17,586 nucleotides of DNA from contig JBICIG010000105.1 of assembly GCA_043101605.1 (NCBI GenBank), forward strand, positions 1-17,586, written 5' to 3'. Position 1 is the first letter of the stretch. Every line of letters begins with the position of its first letter. This DNA is from JBICIG01 sp043101605. Its GTDB lineage: Bacteria > Planctomycetota > Phycisphaerae > Phycisphaerales > UBA1924. The position numbers were made by a program, and so were the translations under genes. This document shows positions 8,121 through 14,923 of this stretch, in pieces. The notes beneath the pieces were generated by a model that made no database searches, was not told the origin of the DNA, and saw nothing but the letters and a program-made list of their open reading frames with translations.

Positions 8121-8235
8121 GGGTGTTCTCCTTGCTGGTGGGGTGCTCTGGGGCCCGGGTGTTCCTTGGGTCCCCGTGCCGAGGGGCCCGTTGCCGACCG
8201 GGCGGCCGGGGTTCGCGGAGCGGGCCCGGAGTGCG

Positions 8236-8264
8236 TTGTTCGGAACCATTCAGATACCGAACAA
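8236..8264. promoter_or_regulatory. Inverted repeat at the DUF1579 transcript start (operator or 5' stem)
   Basis: TTGTTCGG (8236-8243) and CCGAACAA (8257-8264) are a perfect eight-base inverted repeat around a 13-base AT-richer loop. The repeat begins about two bases after the start predicted from the promoter at 8273-8301. A dimeric repressor could bind it, or the mRNA could carry a 5' stem-loop. The remaining leader (8121-8235) is GC-rich and contains another possible stem (8168-8175 with 8183-8189). Confidence 0.5.
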
Positions 8265-8272
8265 TAATGCCG

Positions 8273-8301
8273 AGAATACCGGACGCTGCGAGCCGTTGCA
8301 A
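8273..8301 (-). promoter_or_regulatory. Sigma70-type promoter of the DUF1579 operon
   Basis: On the minus strand TTGCAA (8301-8296) is followed by a 17-base spacer and TATTCT (8278-8273). Both boxes match the consensus at four or more positions and the spacing is optimal. Transcription would start near 8266, leaving a leader of about 145 bases before the exported DUF1579 gene. It lies just downstream of the ribBA-type gene on the same strand. Confidence 0.6.
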
Positions 8302-8331
8302 GCGAATCGGCGGAGATTTCCGGGGGAGTGG

Positions 8332-9633
8332 TCAGGCGTCGATCGGGACGAACTCGTCGATGGTCAGCCCGAACGCCTCGAGCCCGGGGAGGCTCTTGGG
8401 GTGGTTGGTGAGCAGGCGGAGCCGGGAGAGTCCGAGGTCGCGGAGGATCTGCCCGCCGACGCCGAAGTCGCGGAGGTGTCCGGGCAGGGCGTCGACGCCG
8501 GAGCGGTCGGTGAGGTCGGGCGTGTCGGCGCCGGCTTCGGGGCGGGGTCGGCGGATGGTCTGGAGCATGCGGCTGAGCCCGTCGCCGACGCCTTCGGGGC
8601 GGAGGTAGACCAGCACGCCGCGCCCGGCGGACTGGATGGCGCGGAGGGAGGCGGCGAGGGTGTCGCGCGAGCAGGTGCCGTCGGGCGAACGGGCGGCGAA
8701 GATGTCGCCGAGCAGGTCGCGCCGGTGCATGCGCACCAGCACGGGTTCTTCGGGGGTGATGGGACTGCCCGACGCGTCGCGCTGTCCGATGCCGCCGACG
8801 GCGAGGACGATGTGTGGCGTCGGATCGACGCGGCTCTCGTAGGCGTACAGCGTGAAGTCGCCCTCGGGGGTGGTGATCGCGGCACCTTGGGCGGGATCGA
8901 GTCGGCGGACCATCGATTCCCGCGCCAGGCGGTATTCGATGATCTGCGCGATCGAGCACATCTTGAGGTGGTGGGTGCGGCAGAACTCGGCGAGTTCGGG
9001 GACGCGAGCCATCTCGCCGTCGGGTCGGCAGACCTCGATGCCGACGGCTGCGGGATAGAGCCCGGCGAGGCGTGCGAGGTCGACGATGGCTTCGGTGTGC
9101 CCGGTGCGGACGAGGACCCCGCCGTCGCGAGAGCGGAGGGGATTGACATGCCCGGGGCGGACGAAGTCGTCGGGCCCGGAGCGTGGATCGAGGGCGAGCT
9201 TGATGGTGTTGGCGCGTTCGGTGGCCGACACGCCGGTGGTGAAGCCGTGCTTGGGGTGCCCGTCGATGGAGACGGTCAGGGGGGTGCCGCGGGCGGAGGT
9301 GTTGACGGGGGTTTGCCCGTGGAGCCCGAGGCGATCGCAGTCGTCGTTGGTGAGGCTGACGAACATGTACCCGGCGGCCTGGCGGACCATGAAGTTGACC
9401 GCCTCGGGGGTGATCTTCTCGGCGGCGATGACGAGGTCGCCCTCGTTCTCGCGGTTCTCGTCGTCGGTGACGACGACCATGCGGCCGGCGCGGAGTTCGT
9501 CGAGGATCTCGTCGATCGGGGAGAAGGGGGGCGCGACCCCCACGAGGGCGTGCCCGCGGGGGTGATGGGAAGGGTGATCCGCGTGGGGGTCCGTCGCGGG
9601 AGGGGTTGGCTGGGAAGCGCTCTCGTGGGGCAT
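8332..9633 (-). CDS. ribBA: RibBA-type 3,4-dihydroxy-2-butanone 4-phosphate synthase with degenerate GTP cyclohydrolase II domain
   Basis: This 433-residue protein makes the four-carbon precursor of riboflavin from ribulose 5-phosphate. Residues 36-240 are the DHBP synthase domain: DDENRENEGDL (57-67, acidic metal and substrate loop), a T-P-x-T-V-S region near 117-122, RTGHTEAIVDLARLAGL (176-192) and GIEVCRPDGEMAR (198-210). Residues 250-430 follow the GTP cyclohydrolase II pattern (RMHRRDLLGDIF, YLRPEGVGDGL, DFGVGGQILRDLG, RLLTNHPKS), but the zinc site is not intact. The usual H-S-E-C is H-R-R-D (303-306), and the C-D-C-G region has only one shifted cysteine (C321). This half is therefore probably inactive. 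The ATG at 9633 has no ribosome binding site; a TAACAT at 9647-9642 could drive a leaderless transcript. The start could also be further inside, since 1-35 is unconserved low-complexity. Confidence 0.9.
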   Translation of the reverse strand: MPHESASQPTPPATDPHADHPSHHPRGHALVGVAPPFSPIDEILDELRAGRMVVVTDDENRENEGDLVIAAEKITPEAVNFMVRQAAGYMFVSLTNDDCDRLGLHGQTPVNTSARGTPLTVSIDGHPKHGFTTGVSATERANTIKLALDPRSGPDDFVRPGHVNPLRSRDGGVLVRTGHTEAIVDLARLAGLYPAAVGIEVCRPDGEMARVPELAEFCRTHHLKMCSIAQIIEYRLARESMVRRLDPAQGAAITTPEGDFTLYAYESRVDPTPHIVLAVGGIGQRDASGSPITPEEPVLVRMHRRDLLGDIFAARSPDGTCSRDTLAASLRAIQSAGRGVLVYLRPEGVGDGLSRMLQTIRRPRPEAGADTPDLTDRSGVDALPGHLRDFGVGGQILRDLGLSRLRLLTNHPKSLPGLEAFGLTIDEFVPIDA

Positions 9634-9641
9634 GCGCGGGG

Positions 9642-9647
9642 ATGTTA
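9642..9647 (-). promoter_or_regulatory. Possible -10 box for leaderless ribBA mRNA
   Basis: On the minus strand TAACAT ends eight bases before the ATG and matches four of six -10 positions. No -35 match is seen 17 bases further up. It is listed because the gene lacks a ribosome binding site. No FMN riboswitch pattern was recognised upstream. Confidence 0.2.
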
Positions 9648-9777
9648 GGTCGCGCGGGCGGCGAGCCGTGCGGGGCGGGCGGGCGCGGGTTTCGGGGCTT
9701 GGCGGCGAAGAAATGCCCGAGTTGGCATCGAGATGCGCATGAAATCGGTGGCGTTTGCCGTCTTCGCGGACGGGGGG

Positions 9778-9786
9778 TGCTACCTT
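9778..9786 (+). promoter_or_regulatory. Candidate extended -10 promoter of the lipoprotein array
   Basis: TGCTACCTT has the TG-n-TANNNT layout of an extended -10 element. A TTGCCG at 9755-9760 is 20 bases upstream of TACCTT, too far for a good -35 box, but extended -10 promoters tolerate this. Transcription would start near 9793, about 75 bases before the first lipoprotein gene. Confidence 0.35.
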
Positions 9787-9867
9787 GTCGGTTCGGCGCG
9801 CGGCGTCGAGGAACGAACATCGCCGGGGGCGGGGCCGCTTCACCGGCACAACGAGCAGGAGCTGATG

Positions 9868-10353
9868 ATGCGGATCAAACGAGCACTGGCCGGGGCGATG
9901 GCGGCGCTGATGGCGATGACGCTGGTGGCGTGCGGCGGGGGCGGGGCCGAGGGCGATTGGGTCATCGACAAGGATGCGCTCAAGAAGCAGATGAACACGA
10001 TGCTCGAGAAGACCTTCAAGGATGCCGCCGACCAGGGCATGTCCGAGGACCAGATCAAGATGGCCAAGGAGATGGCCGGCAAGCAGATCGACAAGCAGCT
10101 CGAGTCGACCGACGCCACGCTCACCTTCAAGGGCGACGGCACCATCACCGTCTCGGGCAAGCTCTTCGGCGAGGAGGCCAAGAAGAACCTCGGCGGGAAG
10201 TGGAAGCAGGACGGCACGACCATCACCATCACCGATGGCGACGGCGACGACAAGAAGGAAATGAAGGGCGAGCTGAAGGACGGGAAGATGCACATCAAGA
10301 TCGATGATCCGAATGTGCCCGAAGACTTCGAACTCGTCCTGAAGCGCAAGTAA
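9868..10353 (+). CDS. Lipoprotein with one copy of the repeated GxW module
   Basis: This 161-residue precursor is first in the plus-strand array. MRIKRALAGA and a hydrophobic stretch end in the lipobox LVAC (C22), so the mature protein should be lipid-anchored. One copy of the shared module fills the rest: GDWVID (29-34), a lysine-rich, methionine-containing helix (about 36-78), ATLTFKGDGTITV (83-95), GGKWKQDGTTITITD (109-123), GELKDGKMHI (134-143) and PEDFELVLKRK (151-161). The module predicts alpha-plus-beta with several antiparallel strands. The second of two adjacent ATG codons (9868) was chosen because AGGAG then lies six bases away; the first would leave three. I do not recognise a named family, and function is unknown. 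Confidence 0.85.
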   Translation: MRIKRALAGAMAALMAMTLVACGGGGAEGDWVIDKDALKKQMNTMLEKTFKDAADQGMSEDQIKMAKEMAGKQIDKQLESTDATLTFKGDGTITVSGKLFGEEAKKNLGGKWKQDGTTITITDGDGDDKKEMKGELKDGKMHIKIDDPNVPEDFELVLKRK

Positions 10354-10377
10354 TCGGATCCGGGATCCATACCAGCG

Positions 10378-10400
10378 CCCGTCGGCACGGTGTCGGCGGG
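10378..10400 (+). terminator. Hairpin after the first lipoprotein gene
   Basis: CCCGTCGGCA (10378-10387) pairs with TGTCGGCGGG (10391-10400) over ten positions, two of them G-U, with a three-base loop. TGCTTCTTC follows, giving a short U-rich tail. It lies 24 bases past the stop of the first lipoprotein gene, so it may end or attenuate that transcript and lower expression of the genes behind it. Confidence 0.4.
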
Positions 10401-10437
10401 TGCTTCTTCGCGCCCATGGCGCACGGGGAATCAACGG

Positions 10438-11421
10438 ATGCATCACGCGGGCACGCGAAGGCGGGGACGGTCGGTGGCGCGGGCGCTGGGGCTCGGCGTG
10501 GTCGGGGCGGTGCTGGGGTGCGCGGCGATCTCGGGCCTGGCCGGCTGCCCCGCCAAGGAGCCGACGGCCGCGCCTTCGCCCGATGCCGAGCGCCCGGAAC
10601 TGGTCGGGCGGTGGGAGATCGACCGCGGCGCGAGCGAGGCGATGTTCAAGGAGGCGTTCGCGTCGCCCGAGTTCGAGCCGACCGAGGGGATGAACGAGTT
10701 CTTCGAGGGCGACCGGGCCGCGATGGCCGAGTTCATGCTCGCGTTCATGCGCGTGGAGTTCGAGTTCGCCGAGGGCGGCGTGTACCGCGTGATCCCGACC
10801 GCCGACGAGGTGGCGGACCTGGCGCGCCGGGGCACCTGGCAACGCGAGGGCGAGGCGGTTCTGATCGATGACGGGCCCGACCCGGTGCGGGCGGAGTTCC
10901 GCGGGCCGATGCTGCACCTGACGATGTCCTCGAGTGCGCCCGGCACGCCGCGGGCCCTGACGCTGGCGCTGCGGAAGAAGCCGGCGGATGCCGAGCCGGT
11001 GCGCACGACGATCCAAGGGGCATGGGTCTTCGATGCGGATCGCACGCGAGAGGTGCTCGAAGCGGGGTATCGGTCGGCGGCGGTTGCGGGGACGCTGCAC
11101 GAATCGCTGGCCGAACGATTCGGCAGCGACGCGGCGGCGTTCGCGGCGCGGGAGATCGAGCGATTCGACGGCATCTCCTTCCGCTTCGTGAACGCCGAGG
11201 ACGGGGGGATGTGGACGCTGCGGGTGCCGGCCCGCGGGGAGTACGGCCCGGAGACAGAGACCGGCCGCTGGACCGAACGCGACGGGGCGTTCCTGCTCGA
11301 TGAGCGCTCGGCGAAGGAGAACCGGGCCGAATTGCGCGACGGGGAACTGTGGATGATGCCCGTGGTGCAGGCGCGGCGGTATTACCCGGGGTACGCGTTC
11401 GTGTTCAAGGCGGCGGACTGA
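10438..11421 (+). CDS. Lipoprotein with two copies of the repeated GxW module
   Basis: This 327-residue precursor has an arginine-rich N-terminus, a hydrophobic stretch and the lipobox LAGC (C37), then a short Pro/Ala linker. Module one spans 55-181: GRWEID (57-62), VEFEFAEGGVYRV (106-118), RGTWQREGEAVLIDD (131-145), a GPMLHLTM strand and PRALTLALRKK. Module two spans 192-325: GAWVFD (194-199), ISFRFVNAEDGG (246-257), TGRWTERDGAFLLDE (275-289), RDGELWMMP (300-308) and YAFVFK. Both have an intervening helix rich in Ala and Glu. The ATG at 10438 was chosen for the signal peptide and GGGGA eight bases upstream; a start at 10390 would add 16 unlikely residues. It probably sits on the periplasmic face of a membrane. 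Function is unknown. Confidence 0.85.
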   Translation: MHHAGTRRRGRSVARALGLGVVGAVLGCAAISGLAGCPAKEPTAAPSPDAERPELVGRWEIDRGASEAMFKEAFASPEFEPTEGMNEFFEGDRAAMAEFMLAFMRVEFEFAEGGVYRVIPTADEVADLARRGTWQREGEAVLIDDGPDPVRAEFRGPMLHLTMSSSAPGTPRALTLALRKKPADAEPVRTTIQGAWVFDADRTREVLEAGYRSAAVAGTLHESLAERFGSDAAAFAAREIERFDGISFRFVNAEDGGMWTLRVPARGEYGPETETGRWTERDGAFLLDERSAKENRAELRDGELWMMPVVQARRYYPGYAFVFKAAD

Positions 11422-11520
11422 CCGCGATCGGCTGCCCCGCCGCGCGTCGGATGACGCACGAGGGCATACCGGGCGGCGCGGCTGCCCGATGTTCAGGACT
11501 CGAAGAAGCGGAGCGCGGGC

Positions 11521-12042
11521 ATGGAACGGATGAGCAAGCGGAGCGGGTGGCAAGCGATCGCCGGGGTGGTGATGGCGGCGGGTCTGGTCGGCGGGCTGGG
11601 CGTGGGTTGTTCCGGTGAGCCCAAGGACGACACCGACACGCCGGCGAGCGCGGGTGAGAACAAGGCGGCGCGGACGACCGTGGTCGGCGTGTGGGTGCTC
11701 GATGAGGACGCGACCCGTCCGTACATCAAGGAGTGGGTTGCCGAGGAAGGGGCCGAGGGCGAGGAACTCGACGAGGAAGTCGCGTTCATGATGGGCCGGT
11801 TCGCCGCCAACTACCGGTTCAACGAGGACGGCACCTACGCGTTCGAGGTCCTGCAGGAAGGTGATCGCGATCGCGGGGGCGAGGAAGGCAAGTGGGAGAC
11901 GACCGACGGCGTGACGATCATGGACCCGGACAAGGAGCGGAAGACCACGCTCAAGCTCGTCGGCGATCGGTTGGAGATGATCCCCGGCGAAGGGCAGGGC
12001 CTGCCCGAAGGATTCCGGATCGTGCTCAAGCCCGCGTCGTGA
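11521..12042 (+). CDS. Lipoprotein with one GxW module, acidic
   Basis: This 173-residue precursor has a hydrophobic stretch that ends in LGVGC (C30), a slightly irregular lipobox, followed by a hydrophilic linker (31-52). The module is very clear: GVWVLDEDAT (56-65), a strongly acidic helix, ANYRFNEDGTYAFEV (96-110), EGKWETTDGVTIMD (122-135), LKLVGDRLEM (144-153) and PEGFRIVLKP (162-171). It resembles the last module of the 480-residue fusion protein most closely, sharing DEDAT, the DGTY strand and the GDR turn. The ATG at 11521 has GGAG seven bases upstream. A gap of 99 bases precedes it and 20 bases separate it from the next gene, so it heads a tight sub-operon. Function is unknown. Confidence 0.85.
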   Translation: MERMSKRSGWQAIAGVVMAAGLVGGLGVGCSGEPKDDTDTPASAGENKAARTTVVGVWVLDEDATRPYIKEWVAEEGAEGEELDEEVAFMMGRFAANYRFNEDGTYAFEVLQEGDRDRGGEEGKWETTDGVTIMDPDKERKTTLKLVGDRLEMIPGEGQGLPEGFRIVLKPAS

Positions 12043-12051
12043 GGCAGGAAC

Positions 12052-12057
12052 GGGAGG
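12052..12057 (+). promoter_or_regulatory. Ribosome binding site that fixes a GTG start
   Basis: GGGAGG lies five bases before GTG at 12063 but 17 before the next ATG at 12075. The GTG is therefore the likely start, and it gives a complete lipoprotein signal. Confidence 0.7.
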
Positions 12058-12062
12058 CTGCG

Positions 12063-12701
12063 GTGAAGCGTTTGATGACTTGGGCGGCCGCTCTGGTCGG
12101 TGCGATGACGCTGGCGGGTTGCGGGCGATCGGGCAATCCGGCGGGCGAGTGGGAGGTCGACCCGGACGCGACGGTCGAGGCGGTGCTGGCGTACTTCCGC
12201 GAGGATCCGTCGCGCGTGCCCACATTCTTCAATCGGTCCGGCGCGGAAGTGCTCGAGCACTTCGAAGAAGCCGAGGGGCGCGCGACGCTTCGGAAAGCGG
12301 TCGACGGTCAGGACGCCCGGCTGATTCTCCGGGAGCGCGGCAAGGCGGAACTGACGAGGGTGCGGGAAGGCGTCCGGATCGTCTCGGCCGTTGACCTCGG
12401 TGATCCGCCGCCCGTGCCCGGATCCGGGTCGGCCGACGGAACATCGCGTGACGCAGGGCGTGACGGGACGACCGCTCGCGCGGTGGTGCCGCCTCCGCCA
12501 CCGGTGAGCGAGGAATTCCGGGAGACCGAGGTGCTGCTGGGTTCCTGGGAGCGCAAGGGCGGCGTGGGTATCCTGCGCTTCAAGGATCCGGAAAGCGGTT
12601 TGGGAGACATCGTGATGGCCGTTGAGGTCGAGGGGGACCGGCTCACGATGCACACGAATGATCGGGAGATCCCCCTGCTTGTCTTCCGGCGGCGGAACTG
12701 A
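12063..12701 (+). CDS. Lipoprotein with a diverged GxW module split by a low-complexity insert
   Basis: This 212-residue precursor starts with GTG. MKRLMTWAAALVGAMTLAGC is a short textbook lipoprotein signal with lipobox LAGC (C20). The module opens with GEWEVDPDAT (28-37) and a helix around 38-70. It then departs from the others: after a strand region (84-110), residues 112-150 form a Gly/Asp/Pro-rich insert ending in a run of prolines. The second half resumes with LGSWERKGGVGILRFKD (159-175), VEGDRLTMH (189-197) and a closing IPLLVFRRRN. The D-G-T strand is not clear. It lies 20 bases after the preceding lipoprotein gene and 14 bases before the SRPBCC-like gene, so all three are probably co-transcribed. 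Function is unknown. Confidence 0.8.
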   Translation: MKRLMTWAAALVGAMTLAGCGRSGNPAGEWEVDPDATVEAVLAYFREDPSRVPTFFNRSGAEVLEHFEEAEGRATLRKAVDGQDARLILRERGKAELTRVREGVRIVSAVDLGDPPPVPGSGSADGTSRDAGRDGTTARAVVPPPPPVSEEFRETEVLLGSWERKGGVGILRFKDPESGLGDIVMAVEVEGDRLTMHTNDREIPLLVFRRRN

Positions 12702-12715
12702 TCGCGGAGCGACCG

Positions 12716-13387
12716 ATGCCCGAATGGCTGCTGCCCGTCATCCTGCTCGCGGTCGTGGCGTTGCTGCTGGCGTTGCTGCTGGTGGCGTGGATCCGCATCC
12801 GCTGGCGGTCGCGGAGTTTCACGGCTGTCAGCGGCGCGGTGGTCGAGGCCTCGCCCGCGGAGGTCTGGCGGGCCTTGGTCGATGCCGATCGCCCGCCGAT
12901 GCCGCACGCGGCGTTCGACCGGATCTCCTGGCTCGAGCGGCTCGACGACCTGCGCGCGCCGTCGACCGGACCGGCCCGCGCCCTGATCGCGCACGGTTCG
13001 GGGCCCGGCGGCGTCGAGATCGAGTGGACGGTGCTCGACGATGCACGCCCCGAATCGATCGCGTACCGCTACGAGATCGGAAAGGGCATCTTCCGCGGGA
13101 TCGCCGAGGTCCAGCTCGAGCCGATCGGCGCGGGCGCAGACGACGCGTTCGACGAGTCGGCCGGCCCGACGCGGATGGTGGTGATCCATCACTGCGACCC
13201 GACCTGGCAGGAGGGGCGGGCGCTGGCGAGGCAGTCGAGCCGGGAGTACTCGTTCGGGCTGCGGCTGCTGGCGATGCTCGCGGCGCGCGTGGAAGCCCAC
13301 ACCGGTGAGCCGGCGCGTGAGTTTCAGCGGCTGGGCGTGCAGTTCGTGCGCGGGCCGCTCGTGCCCCGGGGCGACATCCCCGTCTGA
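12716..13387 (+). CDS. Membrane-anchored SRPBCC (START-like) domain protein
   Basis: This protein has 223 residues. Residues 4-26 are a single hydrophobic transmembrane segment followed by RIRWRSR, which puts the N-terminus outside or in the periplasm and the rest in the cytoplasm by the positive-inside rule. Residues 38-215 look like an SRPBCC domain: a strand and helix with GAVVEASPAEVWRALVD (40-56), strands through VEIEWTVLDD (100-109), SIAYRYEIGKGIFRG (114-128) and RMVVIHH (153-159), and a long C-terminal helix (165-207). Such domains form a deep hydrophobic pocket for lipids or other non-polar ligands. ATG has GGAG six bases upstream. It is embedded between module lipoprotein genes. Domain assignment rests on pattern only; the ligand is unknown. 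Confidence 0.75.
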   Translation: MPEWLLPVILLAVVALLLALLLVAWIRIRWRSRSFTAVSGAVVEASPAEVWRALVDADRPPMPHAAFDRISWLERLDDLRAPSTGPARALIAHGSGPGGVEIEWTVLDDARPESIAYRYEIGKGIFRGIAEVQLEPIGAGADDAFDESAGPTRMVVIHHCDPTWQEGRALARQSSREYSFGLRLLAMLAARVEAHTGEPAREFQRLGVQFVRGPLVPRGDIPV

Positions 13388-13415
13388 ACGATTCCAACCT
13401 CCGAAGGGAGTTCGC

Positions 13416-14858
13416 ATGTTGATCGAACGGTTCGTGCGCGGCGTGTGCCGACCCGCGCTGCTCGCAGGCGTGATGGTTTCGATGCTGGTCGCGTCGGCGT
13501 CGGGGATCGAGCGTGCCGGCGCGTCGGGGCGTGCGACGGCGGTCGGGTCCCCCCAGCCCGAATCGGGCGAGGCGTGGCTCGACTGGTTCGTCGGCGAGTG
13601 GGAGACCACCACGCGCCTGCACGGCTTCGGCGACGAGCCGGCCGAATCCACGGGCACGGCCCGGTTCTTCTGGCAGATCCCGGGCCGCTGGCTCGCCCAG
13701 GAGATCCGCACCGAGGTGATGGGCACGCCGCTGCACGGCTTCGGGCTGCAGGGCTACGACGCGATGACCGGTCAGTTCGACGGGAGCTATGTCGACAATG
13801 TCACGCCGGGCATTGTGCTGACGCGGGGCACGCTCGACGCGGCGGGCGCGGTGCTCAAGCAGTTCGGCGAGGCGATCGAGTCCCGCGGCATGGCCAACGC
13901 CGAGCCGACGCGCTATGTCACCCGCATCGAGGGCGACCACCGCTTCGTCTTCGAAGTCTCGGAGTTTCGCGGCGGGGAATACGGGCTGACCGTCGAGATC
14001 GAGTACCGGCGCAAGGGCTCGCCGGACCAGCCCTCGCTCGAGCCCGCGGCGTTCCTGGGCGCGTGGGAGCTGGACACCGAAGCGACGGGTGAATCGCTCG
14101 ACGCGATGGCCAGCGAGATGCTGCGGGCGCAGGTCGCGAGCGGCGAGCTGACCGAGGAGCAGTACGCACTGGCGATGGAGATGGTCCGCCAGCAGTTCGC
14201 CGGGCAGCTCGCCGAAGCGCGGATGCGCGTGACCTTCCATGCCGACGGCACGCTGGCGATCGACGCGTCGATGTTCGACAACGACCTCTCGGATTCCCGC
14301 GGCACTTGGAGCATCGCGGACGGGCGGTTGCGGATGATCGATGCCGACGGCGTCGCGGCCGAGGGGACGGTCGAGGGTGGGCGGCTCCGCTTGCGTGTCT
14401 CCGGCGACCCGGGCTTTGCCGATTCGTTCGCGTTCGTGCTCAAGCGCCCGGGCGGGGCCGCGCGCGACGCGTACCTGGGCGACTGGCGCATCGACGAGGA
14501 CGCGACCAGGGCCGCCCTCCTGCCCGTCTTCACCCGGGCCAAGGGCGAGCCCGGCTCGTTCGCCGACCAGTTCGACGGCACGCCCGAGGAACTCTGCGAC
14601 TTCTTCATCCAGGGCGCCCAGGCGCGCTTCACCATCAAGCCCGACGGCACCTACTCGGTCGTCTCCTCGGGCATGGCGTGGGCCAATCATCCCAAGCAGG
14701 GGCCCTGGGAATACCGGGGCGGGTACGCGGTGCTCGATGACGGCGAAAGCAACCCGGTCCGCATCGAGATCAAGGGCGACCGGATCCATCTCACGCCCAT
14801 GAACGAACCCGACATGCCCGAGGGCGTCGTGATCATCCTCGAGCGCCTCGGCGGGTGA
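13416..14858 (+). CDS. Secreted fusion of DUF1579 and two GxW modules
   Basis: This protein has 480 residues. A signal peptide (about 1-29) carries no lipobox cysteine, so the mature protein is probably soluble in the periplasm or secreted. Residues 50-200 are a DUF1579 domain: LDWFVGEWETTTRLHGFG (55-72), FFWQIPGRWLAQEIRTE (84-100), GLQGYDAMTGQFDGSYVDN (110-128) and RFVFEVSE. Module one (213-344) has GAWELDTEAT (215-224), a Gln/Met-rich helix, MRVTFHADGTLAI (270-282), RGTWSIADGRLRMID (295-309) and FAFVLKR. Module two (353-478) has GDWRIDEDAT (355-364), ARFTIKPDGTYSV (403-415), QGPWEYRGGYAVLDD (428-442), IKGDRIHLTP and VVIILER. ATG has AAGGGAG five bases upstream; only 28 bases separate it from the SRPBCC gene. 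It links the DUF1579 operon to the module array. Confidence 0.88.
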   Translation: MLIERFVRGVCRPALLAGVMVSMLVASASGIERAGASGRATAVGSPQPESGEAWLDWFVGEWETTTRLHGFGDEPAESTGTARFFWQIPGRWLAQEIRTEVMGTPLHGFGLQGYDAMTGQFDGSYVDNVTPGIVLTRGTLDAAGAVLKQFGEAIESRGMANAEPTRYVTRIEGDHRFVFEVSEFRGGEYGLTVEIEYRRKGSPDQPSLEPAAFLGAWELDTEATGESLDAMASEMLRAQVASGELTEEQYALAMEMVRQQFAGQLAEARMRVTFHADGTLAIDASMFDNDLSDSRGTWSIADGRLRMIDADGVAAEGTVEGGRLRLRVSGDPGFADSFAFVLKRPGGAARDAYLGDWRIDEDATRAALLPVFTRAKGEPGSFADQFDGTPEELCDFFIQGAQARFTIKPDGTYSVVSSGMAWANHPKQGPWEYRGGYAVLDDGESNPVRIEIKGDRIHLTPMNEPDMPEGVVIILERLGG

Positions 14859-14910
14859 GTCTCCCGCCGCCCAGCCCGGACAGGAACGACGCCAAGACAA
14901 GCCGGCAGAG

Positions 14911-14916
14911 AAAGGA
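14911..14916 (+). promoter_or_regulatory. Ribosome binding site that fixes the TlpA-like GTG start
   Basis: AAAGGA lies seven bases before GTG at 14924, which begins a good signal peptide. An earlier GTG at 14855 overlaps the previous stop but would add 23 charged residues in front of the signal. Confidence 0.6.
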
Positions 14917-14923
14917 CCGATTC

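Larger units (their letters stand above)
9952..14849 (+). repeat. Seven copies of an unnamed protein module in five genes
   Basis: Copies lie at 9952-10350, 10600-10980, 11011-11412, 11680-12033, 12138-12692 (diverged, with an insert), 14052-14447 and 14472-14849. The order of landmarks is constant: G-x-W-x-(V/I/L/F)-D, often followed by x-(D/E)-A-T; a helical stretch of 35-60 residues; (F/L)-x-(F/I)-x-x-D-G-(T/V); G-(T/K/R/P)-W; an (I/L)-D strand; a G-D-R-(L/I) turn; and a closing F-x-(F/I/L)-V-L-K. The copies differ in most other positions, so this is old protein-level duplication, not a recent DNA repeat. Confidence 0.75.

Noticed and set aside
9634..9730. Possible FMN riboswitch before ribBA
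   Set aside because: None of the conserved RFN element segments could be read on the minus strand.
9634..12225. Upstream extension of the ribBA frame to 1297 codons on the minus strand
   Set aside because: The added part is arginine- and proline-rich and lies opposite four lipoprotein genes with good signals. The DHBP synthase similarity begins only after 9633.
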